Assembly (NCBI GenBank): GCA_026984455.1 | Contig: JALSSC010000031.1 | Location: 124,001-188,000 of the forward strand | DNA length: 64,000 nt | Direction of reading: 5' to 3' | DNA from: Chromatiaceae bacterium | GTDB taxonomy: Bacteria; Pseudomonadota; Gammaproteobacteria; Chromatiales; Chromatiaceae | Shown: in pieces, positions 25,300-33,813 of the stretch | Numbering within the stretch: the stretch's first letter is position 1 | How the letters are laid out: each line of letters starts with the position of its first letter | Position numbers and translations under genes: made by a program | Notes under the pieces: model-generated | Databases searched by the model: none | The model's input: the letters and a program-made list of their open reading frames with translations, nothing else | What the model was told of the DNA's origin: nothing

Positions 25300-25412
25300 G
25301 AGGGGGATACAGGGCGACAGAGAGACGTCGAAACGGTTGTCTTCGACCGTCGTACGCTCGTGCGGACGGTCCTTGCGCGTATTGCGCCGAGCCATCCCGT
25401 GAGGGGGCCCTG

Positions 25413-26417
25413 TCAACAGATCCGGGGCAGGGGATCGTCCTCCAGTTCCGGGAGCAGGCGTTCTCCGCCCAGGTCGGTCTCGATCACCACCCGGCCCTCG
25501 ATGGCCATGATTTCACCGATCACCGCCGCCTCCGCGCCGCCGGGCAGTCGCCGCCAGGCGGCCAGCAGGGCGTCGGCCTCGGACGCGGCGATCACCGCCA
25601 CCACCCGTCCTTCACAGGCGAGGAACAGGGGGTCGTAGCCGAGCATGTCGCAGACCGAGCGGACCGGGTCGCGGACGGGGAGCCCGGTCTCCGCCAGACG
25701 GATCCCAAGGCCCGTGGCTTGGGCGATCTCGTGGCAGACGCTGGCCAGACCGCCGCGCGTGGGATCCCGCATGAAACGGAGACCGCTGAATGCCAGTGCG
25801 GCGCGGGTGAAGGGCAGTACGCTGGCGGCGTCGGAGCGCAGATCACCGCGCAGGCCGAACTGCTCGCGGGCCAACATCACGGCGATCCCGTGGTCCCCCA
25901 CCGGGCCGCTCACCAGGAGGCGGTCACCCGGCGCGATACGGTCGAAGGCCAGCTTGGGGCCCGGCAGGCGCAGGCCGATGCCGGTGGTGGCCAGATAGAG
26001 CCCTCCCCCCTCGCCGCGGCGCAGGACCTTGGTGTCGCCCGCCACCACCGACACCCCCACTTGGCGGGCGGCCTCGGCGAGGGAGGCGATCAGGCGCGCC
26101 AGCAGGGCGATCTCCAGGCCCTCCTCGATGAAGGCATTGAGGCCCAGATATTTCGGCAAGCCGCCGGCCACCGCCAGGTCGTTGGTGGTCCCGTGGACCG
26201 CCAGGGAGCCGATGTCGCCGCCGGGAAACTCCAGGGGCTGGACGGTGAAGCCGTCGGTGGTGAAGAGCAGATCGTCGCTGCCCGGGTTCAGGGCGGCGGC
26301 ATCCACCGAGGTGTCGAGCCCCGGGTTGGCCAGGTGGGTGGCGAAGACCTCATCGATGAGTTCGCGCATGTATCGGCCGCCGTTGCCGTGGGCGAGGGAG
26401 ATGTGCGTATCCTGCAT
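25413..26417 (-). CDS. hypE: Hydrogenase maturation protein HypE
   Basis: HypE dehydrates the carbamoyl group received from HypF into a thiocyanate on its C-terminal Cys, the source of the CN ligands of [NiFe] hydrogenase. It has 334 residues. The N-terminal signature is LAHGNGGRYMRELIDEVF; further motifs are FTTDGFTVQPLEFPGGDIG, AVHGTTNDLAVAGG, SVVAGDTKV (ATP site) and RDPTRGGLASV. The protein ends PRIC, so the essential terminal Cys is intact. It is separated from hypF by 566 bp, unlike the tightly packed other hyp genes, so it may have its own promoter. Confidence 0.95.
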   Translation of the reverse strand: MQDTHISLAHGNGGRYMRELIDEVFATHLANPGLDTSVDAAALNPGSDDLLFTTDGFTVQPLEFPGGDIGSLAVHGTTNDLAVAGGLPKYLGLNAFIEEGLEIALLARLIASLAEAARQVGVSVVAGDTKVLRRGEGGGLYLATTGIGLRLPGPKLAFDRIAPGDRLLVSGPVGDHGIAVMLAREQFGLRGDLRSDAASVLPFTRAALAFSGLRFMRDPTRGGLASVCHEIAQATGLGIRLAETGLPVRDPVRSVCDMLGYDPLFLACEGRVVAVIAASEADALLAAWRRLPGGAEAAVIGEIMAIEGRVVIETDLGGERLLPELEDDPLPRIC

Positions 26418-26983
26418 GGTCGTCTTCCGATTGGATCGGGGCATCGATCCGGGATTGTCGGTCTGGGACCGCCGAGTTCTACTCGGCAAAGGGGCAGGGC
26501 CCAGCCTACACCCGAAGAGGCCGGGTGCAACCCGGCGATCCCGGGGCCTCATAGGCATCCCCGGTGGTGGTGGACTCTGAGCCACATGGGCGAACCCGCC
26601 CAGCCGCCGCCCGCCTCGGCGCGCGTTCCCCCGCAGTGGGAGGAGGGCGACTCCGGGGCCGTTTTTCTCGATGAAGAACGGCTTGCGAGCGCCCCACCCA
26701 CCCAGGCGGGGCCCGATTTCGAATTCCATCAGCGCACAAGCTGGCAACTGGTGCCGTGGCCGCCGCCGATCCCTGTGTGGTCTGTCTTGTGCGATCCGGT
26801 CTTTCTTGTCCTGAACGACCGCCGCCCGGAACCTCCCTCCGCCCGGCCCGCCTTCCGAGGTCCTGTCTCTCACTGGACGACACTCAGCGGGCGCCAAGAC
26901 CCGCGAGATCATATACCCGCTTCGTGGAGAGATCGGGGCGCCGGGCCTTTCCAGGGATCGGCCTATACCCGAGAGAGCCGGGT
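26418..26983. other. Intergenic region hypF-hypE with hairpins and a direct repeat
   Basis: There is no supported gene. It contains GCCGAG-TTCTA-CTCGGC (26471-26487) just upstream of hypE, and the first copy of an imperfect 44-bp direct repeat (26504-26547; second copy 26961-27004). The repeat begins GCCTA[C/T]ACCCGA and includes the GCCGGGT hairpin. A word close to the MITE end, ATATACCCGCTTCGTGG, occurs at 26911. Open frames across it are Arg/Pro-rich and lack family similarity. Confidence 0.5.
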
Positions 26984-29248
26984 TCAACCCGATGATCCGA
27001 GGGCGGCGTACTCGATCACCTGGCCGTAACTGAGACCCGCGTCGTTGATGGGGACCCGCCGGGCCAGGCGGGTCTCGAAGCCCTCCTCGCGCAGGCGCGC
27101 CCGAACCCGCCCGGCCAGGATGCGGTTCTGGAACACGCCCCCGGCCAGGCCCACCCGCGCGATGCCCTCCGCCTCCCGTATCTTCAGCGCCTGCGAGACC
27201 AGGGCCTCGGCGAGGGTGGCATGGAGCAGGGCCGAGGCCGTCGCCGGCCCGGGGCGCTCGTCGAGCAGGCGCTCGATCAGCGAGCCCCAGTCGCTCACCC
27301 AGAGGCCCGCCGGGGAGCGGCTCAGGGGCAGGGGCACCCAGGCATCCAGGTCCCCGCAGCGGTGCTCCAGATACAGGGGGCCCTGACCCTCGAAGCTGGC
27401 CCGGGTGCAGACCCCGGCGAGGGCGGCCACGGCGTCGAAGAGGCGTCCCACGGCCGAGGTGCGGGGGGCGTTGAGGCCCCGCCTCCAGGCGTGGCGCAGC
27501 AACGCCAGGTCGGCGTCGGCCAGGCCTTCGGGCCGCCAGTCGCGGCCCAGCTCCCAGCAGAGGCCGAGGGCACTGCGCCAGGGTTCCCGCGCGGCCCGCT
27601 CACCGCCGGGAAGGCGGAAGGGCCGCAGGCTCGCCACCCGCCGCCAGGCGCCGGGCCGGCCGGCCAGGGCCTCACCGCCCCAGAGGCCGCCGTCCTCGCC
27701 CAGACCCACTCCGTCCCAGGTGAATACCAGCCAGGGGTGGTCCGGCCCGTGCTCGCCGGCCAAGGCCGAGGCGTGGGCGGCATGGTGCCAGACCCGTTGC
27801 ACCGGCAGGCCGCTGGCCGCGGCCCAGCGGCTGGTGGCATAACCCGGGTGGGCGTCGCAGACCAGCTCCCGGGCCCGCGTCCCGTACAGGGCCTGGAGGT
27901 CGGCGGCGACCTGTTCGAACACCGCCAGGCCGCGGGCGCTCTCCAGGTCGCCGATGTGGGGGGAGACCACCACCCGCCGCCCCCAGGCCAGGGCCAGGGT
28001 GTCCTTCATGTGCCCGCCGGTGGCCAGCACCGGTCGTTTCAGGCACATGGGCAGCTCCAGTTCCAGGGGTGCCAGGCCACGGCCCAGACGCAAGGGGCGC
28101 AGCCGTCCGGCGATGGGGCGGAGGACGGGGTCGTCGGCCGGGCGGAGGATGGGGCGGTCGTGGTGGAGGAAGGCATCCGCCACCCGGCCCAGGCGCCGGC
28201 GGACCGCCGCGGACTCGGTGAGCACCGGTTCGCCGCTGAGGTTGGCCGAGGTGGCCACCAGGGGATGCCCGATGCGCCCGAGGAGCAGGTGGTGGAGGGG
28301 CGAGTAGGGCAGCATGGCCCCCACCTCGCCGAGGCCGGGGGCGATGCCCGGGGCGAGGGCATAGCCCGGCCCCTTGCCGATCAGGACGATGGGCCGGGCC
28401 GGTGACCGCAGGGCCGCGGCGGCCTCTGGCCCCGGGGCCAGGTGGCGGCGTACCTGGGCCAGGGGGGCGTCGGCGGGGGCGGGGAACATCACCGCCAGGG
28501 GCTTGTCCGGCCGTCCCTTGCGCTCTCGCAGACGGGCCACGGCCTCCGCGTCGGTGGCGTCGCACAGCAGGTGATAGCCGCCGATCCCCTTGAGGGCGAG
28601 GATCAGGCCCCGGGCCAGGAGGTCCACGGCGGCGGCCAGGGCGGCCGCGTCTCCCTGGACGATCTCGCCATGGCGTTCGAAGGTTAGATGGGGGCCGCAC
28701 CGCGGGCAGGCCAGCGGCTCGGCGTGGAAGCGGCGGTCCAGGGGGTCCGCGTATTCGGCCCGGCAGTCGCCGCAGAGGGGGAAGCCGGCCATGGCCGTGT
28801 TGGCGCGGTCGTAAGGCAGGGCGCGGATCAGGGTGTAACGCGGTCCGCATTGGGTGCAGTTGATGAACGGGTAGCGATAGCGGCGGTCCTGCGGGTCCTG
28901 CAATTCCCGCAGGCAGTCGTCACAGGTGAAGAAGTCCGGGGGCAGGTGGATCTCCCGTTCTCCGGCGGCCTCGCTGGGACGGATGACGAAGGCCTCGAAG
29001 CCCTGGGGCGATGTGCTCTCCTCGCTGAGGATACGGGGCGCGGCGATGGCCGGGGCGTTTCCGGTCAGGGCGCTGCGGAAGGCGGCCTGGGCGGTGGGGT
29101 CGCCTTCGGTGTGGATCTCCACCTGCCCGGTCCGGTTGCGCACCCAGCCGGTGAGGCCGAGGGAGACCGCCAGGCGATGGACGAAGGGGCGGAACCCCAC
29201 CCCCTGGACCCGTCCCCCCACCTGCCAGCGGCGGGCCTCAACCGCCAT
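26984..29248 (-). CDS. hypF: Carbamoyltransferase HypF
   Basis: HypF makes carbamoyl-AMP from carbamoyl phosphate and transfers the carbamoyl group to HypE. It has 754 residues, full length. Domains: acylphosphatase-like (1-90; VGGRVQGVGFRPFVHRLA), two zinc-finger motifs (about 107-185; CDDCLRELQDP...INCTQCGPRYT and CGDCRAEYADP...PLACPRCGPH), a YrdC-like ATP domain (about 195-385; KGIGGYHLLCDATD, RPADDPV) and a Kae1/TobZ-like C-terminal domain (VWHHAAHASALAGEHG, DGVGLGEDGGLWGGE). Its stop codon lies inside the second copy of a 44-bp direct repeat. It follows the nickel permease gene by 18 bp. Confidence 0.95.
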   Translation of the reverse strand: MAVEARRWQVGGRVQGVGFRPFVHRLAVSLGLTGWVRNRTGQVEIHTEGDPTAQAAFRSALTGNAPAIAAPRILSEESTSPQGFEAFVIRPSEAAGEREIHLPPDFFTCDDCLRELQDPQDRRYRYPFINCTQCGPRYTLIRALPYDRANTAMAGFPLCGDCRAEYADPLDRRFHAEPLACPRCGPHLTFERHGEIVQGDAAALAAAVDLLARGLILALKGIGGYHLLCDATDAEAVARLRERKGRPDKPLAVMFPAPADAPLAQVRRHLAPGPEAAAALRSPARPIVLIGKGPGYALAPGIAPGLGEVGAMLPYSPLHHLLLGRIGHPLVATSANLSGEPVLTESAAVRRRLGRVADAFLHHDRPILRPADDPVLRPIAGRLRPLRLGRGLAPLELELPMCLKRPVLATGGHMKDTLALAWGRRVVVSPHIGDLESARGLAVFEQVAADLQALYGTRARELVCDAHPGYATSRWAAASGLPVQRVWHHAAHASALAGEHGPDHPWLVFTWDGVGLGEDGGLWGGEALAGRPGAWRRVASLRPFRLPGGERAAREPWRSALGLCWELGRDWRPEGLADADLALLRHAWRRGLNAPRTSAVGRLFDAVAALAGVCTRASFEGQGPLYLEHRCGDLDAWVPLPLSRSPAGLWVSDWGSLIERLLDERPGPATASALLHATLAEALVSQALKIREAEGIARVGLAGGVFQNRILAGRVRARLREEGFETRLARRVPINDAGLSYGQVIEYAALGSSG

Positions 29249-29266
29249 GGGGCATCGCCCGGGCGC

Positions 29267-29965
29267 TCAACGCAGCAGCCCGTCCACCATCCCGATCTGC
29301 CAGACCAGATGACCGCCGATGCCCAGGGTGACCACCCCGACGAGGGCCGTCAGTCCCTGGTGCAGGCGTTGCATGCGCTGGCTGGAAAGGCGCAGCGGGA
29401 TGGCGATGACGGTGGAGACGGCGGCCATCCCGGCCATGGAGCCGAGGCCGAACAGGGCGATGTAGAGAAGGCCGGTGAGGGGCGACTGCACGGTCTTCAG
29501 GGTGAGCAGGATCAGCGCCGCGGAACCGGCCATGCCGTGCATCATCCCCACCACCAGGGCGCGCAGGGGGAAACCCGGGTGGGCATGGTCATGCCGATGG
29601 GATGCCTCCCGCGCGTGGAGATGGAGGTGGAGGGTGCCGTCGGCGTGGCGGTGGGGGTGGATATGCAGACGTTCCCGGCGCAGGCGGCGCAGCACGTCCA
29701 GGCCCAGGGCCAGGAGCATCAGGCCGACGGCGAATTCGAGGCCGCGCGCGAGCTGCTCGGGAACGAGCCGGTCGGTGACCAGTACGACCGCCCCGAACAG
29801 GAACAGGGTCAGGGTGTGTCCCAGGCCCCAGACGGCACCCTGGCGGATGGTCTCGCCGAGGGAACGGCTGCGGGTGGCGAGGGAGGCCACCGCGGCCAGG
29901 TGGTCGCTCTCCAGGGCGTGGCGCATCCCCAGCAGGAAACCGAGGAGGAGCAGGCCCGGGTTCAT
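29267..29965 (-). CDS. NicO/UreH-type nickel permease
   Basis: This is a 232-residue inner-membrane protein with about six helices. The N-terminal LLGMRHALESDHLAAVASLA is a variant of the Ni/Co transporter motif RHA.D.DH. A His-rich cytoplasmic loop (HIHPHRHADGTLHLHLHARE and HRHDHAHPG, about residues 100-130) and GMMHGMAGSAALILLTL complete the pattern of the UreH/NicO family. Its place between hypD and hypF, overlapping hypD by four bases, indicates nickel supply for hydrogenase maturation. Confidence 0.85.
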   Translation of the reverse strand: MNPGLLLLGFLLGMRHALESDHLAAVASLATRSRSLGETIRQGAVWGLGHTLTLFLFGAVVLVTDRLVPEQLARGLEFAVGLMLLALGLDVLRRLRRERLHIHPHRHADGTLHLHLHAREASHRHDHAHPGFPLRALVVGMMHGMAGSAALILLTLKTVQSPLTGLLYIALFGLGSMAGMAAVSTVIAIPLRLSSQRMQRLHQGLTALVGVVTLGIGGHLVWQIGMVDGLLR

Positions 29966-31089
29966 GGCGCTTGGACCCCGGCCGGAATCTCGGCGGGGGC
30001 GGGGGCACGGACCCCGCCCGTCCACCAGATGCGGCAGGCGCCCTCGTCGGAGACCATGCAGGGGCCCACCGGGGTACGCGGGGTGCAGGTGCGTCCGTAG
30101 AGCTTGCAGGCGTCCGGGTAGATGCGCCCCAGCACGACCCGGGCGCAGTCGCAACCGGCCGGCATCCCTCCCGCCCGGGGGCGGTCTCGGTGGTCGGCGG
30201 GTGGGTGGCGGCGGCGGGCGTCCCATGAATGGGCGGCGAGGGCGAACCCCGAGGCGGGGAGGATGCCGATCCCGCGCCAGGGGGCGTCCACCACCTCCAG
30301 GGTCCGGCGGAGCAGGGCCCGGGCCTCGGGGTTGCCACCCGGGCGCACCACCTCGGGATAGCAGTTGTCGAGGAACAGGCGCCCTTCCAGATGCTGGCGC
30401 AGGGTGGAGTAGATGGCCGCGAGCAGGGATTCCGGGGTGAAACCGGCCACCGCCGTGGGTATACGGTGCTCCCGCACCACGAATGCCCATTCCTCCGGAC
30501 CCATCACCGTGGCCACGTGACCGGGGGCGATCAGACAGTCGAAGCCCGGCTCCCCGGAGGCCAGGAGCATGGCCACCGCCGGCCAGGTGAGGCGCCCGGA
30601 GAGCAGCACGCTGAGGTTGTCCGGGATGCCCTCGGCGAGCATCGCCGCCACCGGGGCGATGGTGGTCTCGAAGCCCGCGGCGAAGAAGACCACGGGTCGT
30701 TCCGGCGCGGCGGCGGCGATGCGCACCGCCTCCGTGGGGGAGGCCACAGGGCGGACGTCGGCCCCGGCGGCCCTGGCCTGTTCCAGGGAACGGATCTCCC
30801 GCCGCGGGCGGTCGATTGGCACCCGCAGCATATCGCCGAAGGCGACCAGGGTGACGCCCGCCGTCAGGGCCCAGTGGATGGCCTGGTGGATGTCCTCTTC
30901 GGGGCAGACGCAGACCGGGCAGCCCGGGCCGGGGATCAGTTCGATCTCCGCGGGCAGCAGGGTGCGCAGCCCGGCACGGGTGATGGATCGCTCGTGGCCG
31001 CCGCAGACGTTCATGATCCGCACCCGCCCGCGCAGGGGCAGGGCGTGGATGCGTTCGAGCCAGTCCCGGGCGGAGCGGGTGGCGGACAT
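29962..31089 (-). CDS. hypD: Hydrogenase maturation protein HypD
   Basis: HypD carries a 4Fe-4S cluster and, with HypC, forms the scaffold on which the Fe(CN)2CO unit of [NiFe] hydrogenase is assembled. It has 375 residues. Family motifs: IMNVCGGHERSITRAGLR (the first conserved Cys and the GGHE), LIPGPGCPVCVCPEEDI (CPVC), FFAAGFETTIAP (GFETT) and the C-terminal cluster ligands in GGMPAGCDCARVVLG, DACKLYGRTCTPRTPVGPCMVS. The start at 31089 (MSATRSARDWLERI) matches family length and lies 2 bp from hypB. Confidence 0.95.
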   Translation of the reverse strand: MSATRSARDWLERIHALPLRGRVRIMNVCGGHERSITRAGLRTLLPAEIELIPGPGCPVCVCPEEDIHQAIHWALTAGVTLVAFGDMLRVPIDRPRREIRSLEQARAAGADVRPVASPTEAVRIAAAAPERPVVFFAAGFETTIAPVAAMLAEGIPDNLSVLLSGRLTWPAVAMLLASGEPGFDCLIAPGHVATVMGPEEWAFVVREHRIPTAVAGFTPESLLAAIYSTLRQHLEGRLFLDNCYPEVVRPGGNPEARALLRRTLEVVDAPWRGIGILPASGFALAAHSWDARRRHPPADHRDRPRAGGMPAGCDCARVVLGRIYPDACKLYGRTCTPRTPVGPCMVSDEGACRIWWTGGVRAPAPAEIPAGVQAP

Positions 31090-31091
31090 CC

Positions 31092-31898
31092 TCAAGGCCC
31101 GTCCAGGGGCGGATGTGGATGGGGGTGGTGGTGCGGGGGAGCGGCCGGGATGGGCCGGCGCTCTGCCGCCATTTGCGCGTGGAGCCATTCCAGCCAGGGG
31201 CCGATCTCTCCCTCGGTGGCCGCCAGGGGGAGCAGCGGTGCGGCACTGGCGAGTTCCCGCAGACCGCGTTCCGCCCGCGCCGGAGCGAACGCCTTCAGAT
31301 AGGGCAACAGGTCGGTCTTGGTGAGCAGCACCAGGTCGGCGGCGCGGAACATCACCGGGTACTTGGCCGGCTTGTCGTCCCCCTCGGGGACCGACAGCAG
31401 GGTGACGTTGCGGTGTTGGCCGAGGTCGAAGCCGGCCGGGCAGACCAGGTTGCCCACGTTCTCGATGAAGAGGATGTCGATGGCCGCGAGGTCGAGGTGG
31501 TGGAGGGCGTCGTGGACCATGTGGGCGTCCAGGTGACAGGCGCTGCCGGTGGCGATCTGCACCACCTCCACCCCCTTGGCGCGGATCCGGCGGGCGTCGT
31601 TCTCGGTCTCCAGGTCGCCCTCGATGACGGCGATGCCGTAACGCCCGCCCAGGGCCTCGATGGTGGCCTCCAGGAGGGCGGTCTTGCCGGCCCCGGGGGA
31701 GGACATGAGGTTGAGGGCCAGGACCCCGTGGGCGTCGAGGTGGGCGCGGTTGTGGGCGGCCTGGTGATCGTTCTCGCGCAACAGGGACTCCAGCACCGTC
31801 ACCGCCTCCCGGCCCTCGCCGGTGTGGGCCAGGCGTCCGCCGGGACGCAGCAGGTGTTCGTTGCCCGGGGTGAGATTGCAGCCGCAGGTATCACACAT
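31092..31898 (-). CDS. hypB: Hydrogenase nickel incorporation GTPase HypB
   Basis: HypB, with HypA, inserts nickel into the hydrogenase large subunit using GTP. It has 268 residues. The N terminus MCDTCGC provides the CxxCGC high-affinity nickel site. The P-loop SSPGAGKT is at about 66-73, followed by EGDLETENDARRI, the metal/GTP-site segment GSACHLDAHMV and the KTDLL specificity motif. A His-rich tail (PPHHHPHPHPP) lies at the C terminus, not just after the CxxCGC motif where His-rich HypB proteins usually have it. The gene overlaps hypC by eight bases. Confidence 0.95.
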   Translation of the reverse strand: MCDTCGCNLTPGNEHLLRPGGRLAHTGEGREAVTVLESLLRENDHQAAHNRAHLDAHGVLALNLMSSPGAGKTALLEATIEALGGRYGIAVIEGDLETENDARRIRAKGVEVVQIATGSACHLDAHMVHDALHHLDLAAIDILFIENVGNLVCPAGFDLGQHRNVTLLSVPEGDDKPAKYPVMFRAADLVLLTKTDLLPYLKAFAPARAERGLRELASAAPLLPLAATEGEIGPWLEWLHAQMAAERRPIPAAPPHHHPHPHPPLDGP

Positions 31899-32148
31899 GT
31901 TCCCCTCCTGAGGGTGCCGCGGCCTCTTCGGCGGCGAGCGCCCGGTCGAACAGTTCCCAGGTGGAGCGCGCCTCCTGGGGGGTCATCTTCTGAATCGCAT
32001 AGCCCACATGCACCAGGACCGGGTCGCCCACCTGCAAAGGCTCGTCCTGGAGCATGAACAGGCTCACCTCCCGGGAGACCCCCTTGGCCTCGCAGCGGGC
32101 ATTCACGCCGTGGATCTCCACGATCCGCATGGGTATGCCAAGGCACAT
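31891..32148 (-). CDS. hypC: Hydrogenase maturation chaperone HypC
   Basis: HypC is an 85-residue OB-fold chaperone that carries the iron unit with HypD and delivers it to the large subunit. The essential N-terminal Cys and context MCLGIPMRIVEI are intact, followed by GVSREVSLFML and the signature VGDPVLVHVGYAIQKM. The start at 32148 overlaps the hypA stop codon. Its acidic tail resembles other HypC proteins. Confidence 0.95.
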   Translation of the reverse strand: MCLGIPMRIVEIHGVNARCEAKGVSREVSLFMLQDEPLQVGDPVLVHVGYAIQKMTPQEARSTWELFDRALAAEEAAAPSGGEHV

Positions 32149-32510
32149 CAGTCGTTGTCCTCGTCGATCTGTGACAGGCCCACCTGGGCCAGGAGCATCT
32201 CGTCGCCGCTCACCAGGCGGGTCTGCCAGTCCCCGCAGGCGCCGCAGAGCAGGCGGTTGGGGGTCGCCGCGGTCTCCGCCCCGCAGCGGCTGCAACGCAC
32301 CCGCACCGGGGCCGCTTCGCAGACCAGTTGCGCATTCTCCGCCAGGGTGCCGGCCGCCGCCAGGGGCCAGGCCCGTTCCAGGAGCGGCGGCTCCACCCCG
32401 GAGAGGGGGCCGATGCGCAGCAGGATCCGGTCCACCTTGCCCGCCCGGTGTTCGCGGGCGACCCGTTGCACCTGTTCCAGCAGGGCGATACAGAGAGAAT
32501 ATTCATGCAT
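32148..32510 (-). CDS. hypA: Hydrogenase nickel incorporation protein HypA
   Basis: HypA is the metallochaperone that hands nickel to the hydrogenase large subunit. It has 120 residues. It begins MHEYSLCIALLEQV, with His2 as the nickel ligand; many HypA proteins read MHE.SL. The zinc site is formed by CSRCGAE and CGACGDW (two CxxC pairs). The frame extends to 32543, but MHEYS at 32510 is the canonical start. It is the first gene of the hypACBD-nickel permease-FE operon. Confidence 0.95.
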   Translation of the reverse strand: MHEYSLCIALLEQVQRVAREHRAGKVDRILLRIGPLSGVEPPLLERAWPLAAAGTLAENAQLVCEAAPVRVRCSRCGAETAATPNRLLCGACGDWQTRLVSGDEMLLAQVGLSQIDEDND

Positions 32511-32992
32511 TGGCGAACCCCCCGCCGCGCGTCCTATTCCCAACGGTCCATTAAGGGAATACAGTGTCCGACAAGAGGTCGGGGGTGGCCTGCCGCCTCA
32601 GGATCGACGGGATGGAGGAATGTTCAAGGCGCCCGCGGCTGTTATCTTCCAGGGTGGCGCGGGCACCGCCGGCGTTACAGTGAAGGCCGGGTTGTCCGGG
32701 CTTTGGCTCCCCCTTGCCCCGACCCCTTGCAGGTGCAGACATGTCAGCCCCTTTGGCAAGAAGGCGGTGAGGCCATCCCCGCTGGATCGATGTCGTGGCG
32801 TGGACCGTGGACCGCGCACCCCCCAGGCGAATTCTGGCACACAAGCCACCCTGTGCCCAGCCTGACGGCGGGCGCGCTCAGCGAGCCGCAGACCCCGACC
32901 GACGACCTGTGGCACAAGCTATGCATCTCAGTACAAGGTCCTGGCGCCCTTGACCTCATCAGAGGTGCCGATTAGAATCCGCTTTTCATTTT
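32511..32992. other. Intergenic region between hypA and tRNA-Asn
   Basis: No gene is supported in these 480 bases. It holds the promoter region of the hyp operon, including the inverted repeat noted at 32535-32561, and the promoter of tRNA-Asn. The open frames are short, overlap each other on both strands and show no family features. Confidence 0.5.
32535..32561. promoter_or_regulatory. Inverted repeat upstream of the hyp operon
   Basis: TATTCCC (32535-32541) and GGGAATA (32555-32561) form a perfect 7-bp inverted repeat around 13 bases, 25-51 bp upstream of hypA. The position suits a regulator overlapping the promoter. It does not match the FNR consensus (TTGAT-N4-ATCAA). Confidence 0.4.
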
Positions 32993-33068
32993 TCCCCGAT
33001 AGCTCAGTTGGTAGAGCAACTGACTGTTAATCAGTGGGTCGCTGGTTCGAGTCCAGCTCGGGGAGCCA
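32993..33068 (+). tRNA. tRNA-Asn (anticodon GTT)
   Basis: The acceptor stem pairs TCCCCGA (32993-32999) with TCGGGGA (33058-33064), followed by discriminator G and an encoded CCA (33066-33068). The D arm is AGCTCAGTTGGTAGAGC. The anticodon loop CTGTTAA has GTT at 33026-33028. The T arm contains GGTTCGAGTCC. The sequence is close to E. coli tRNA-Asn. Confidence 0.97.
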
Positions 33069-33077
33069 GATTTCAAT

Positions 33078-33140
33078 CCGCCAACTCTGGCGGTTCTTAG
33101 TTAACGCGAGACCCCGTTGGGATGACCCGGCGGGGTCTTT
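33078..33140 (+). terminator. Two hairpins downstream of tRNA-Asn
   Basis: CCGCC (33078-33082) pairs with GGCGG (33089-33093) ten bases after the tRNA. A stronger stem follows: AGACCCCG (33109-33116) with CGGGGTCT (33131-33138) and then TTT. The second has the form of a Rho-independent terminator. Confidence 0.65.
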
Positions 33141-33570
33141 GCCTCTCTACGTGGTTGACTCGTGCCTTGGCTGACCCTCAGCCCCACCTCAAGCGGCACC
33201 GGTTTCGCCTCTCCCGCCTCTTCCCTGTACCCGAGTCCTCCCCCGCTGGGAGATGGAGATTTCGTGGCAGGTGACTGAGGGGTCGCCGCAAGCGCGTCGG
33301 AAGGGTGCGAGCCAGGGGTGGCCGGCATCAGACCGCTTGGCAGCAATGGTCACTGACTGCCCCGTTCCGGCTCTTCGTAGCGGCAGAGGCTGTCTTGATC
33401 GTAGAGGACGTCCTCATCATCCAGCACTCGCTGTGTCCACCGCCGCACCATTATCCAGCAGAGGGACGGCGACGTTCGGGCAACCCGTAGCCGGATGGAA
33501 CTCGGTCTGGGCTATTGGAAACCTGGCGAGAAGGGTACTGGATCGGCCGTTCGCACGCGATGGGACAAAT
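33141..33570. other. Non-coding stretch between tRNA-Asn terminator and repeat element B
   Basis: No supported gene. The open frames are rich in Ser, Pro, Gly and Arg and overlap on both strands. Words such as CTCTCCCGCC and CCCCGCTGGGAGATGG resemble the GC-rich inverted repeats at 38540-38610. There is no copy of the tRNA 3' end that would mark an attachment site. Confidence 0.4.
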
Positions 33571-33734
33571 ATACCCGTCACACATGAATAGTTCGCTACT
33601 GCGGCCACCCCTCGAACCCCTGGGCTGTGTGGCGATTGCTCGCCATAGTCCCCGCGATGACTCGCTTCCGCGCCTTGCGCAGGGGCACGAGGAACGCCCT
33701 CGAAACACGACATATTCACGTGCGACGGGCATAC
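33571..33734 (+). repeat. Dispersed inverted-repeat element, copy B (MITE-like)
   Basis: About 163 bp, same orientation as copy A. The left end ATACCCGTCACACATGAATA has two or three changes against the consensus; the right end TATTCACGTGCGACGGG is intact. The interior (GCTACTGCGGCC... to ...CGAAACACGACA) aligns along its whole length with copy C. It ends 80 bp before the SbcD-like gene and may affect its promoter. Confidence 0.85.
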
Positions 33735-33813
33735 GTATAGAAATGCCCACAAAATGAAGTCTATGCCAATGTTTGCATGGATCATCGCGTAGAGGGGAGA
33801 AAGGAGGTGATCA

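Noticed and set aside
25296-27029. 577-codon plus-strand frame across hypE
   Set aside because: Antisense to hypE and continuing through non-coding sequence; no recognisable domain.
32535-32561. FNR box upstream of hypA
   Set aside because: The palindrome is TATTCCC-N13-GGGAATA and does not match TTGAT-N4-ATCAA.
32993-33813. Integrative element anchored at tRNA-Asn
   Set aside because: No integrase and no second copy of the tRNA 3' end in the window; the tRNA is followed by ordinary terminators.
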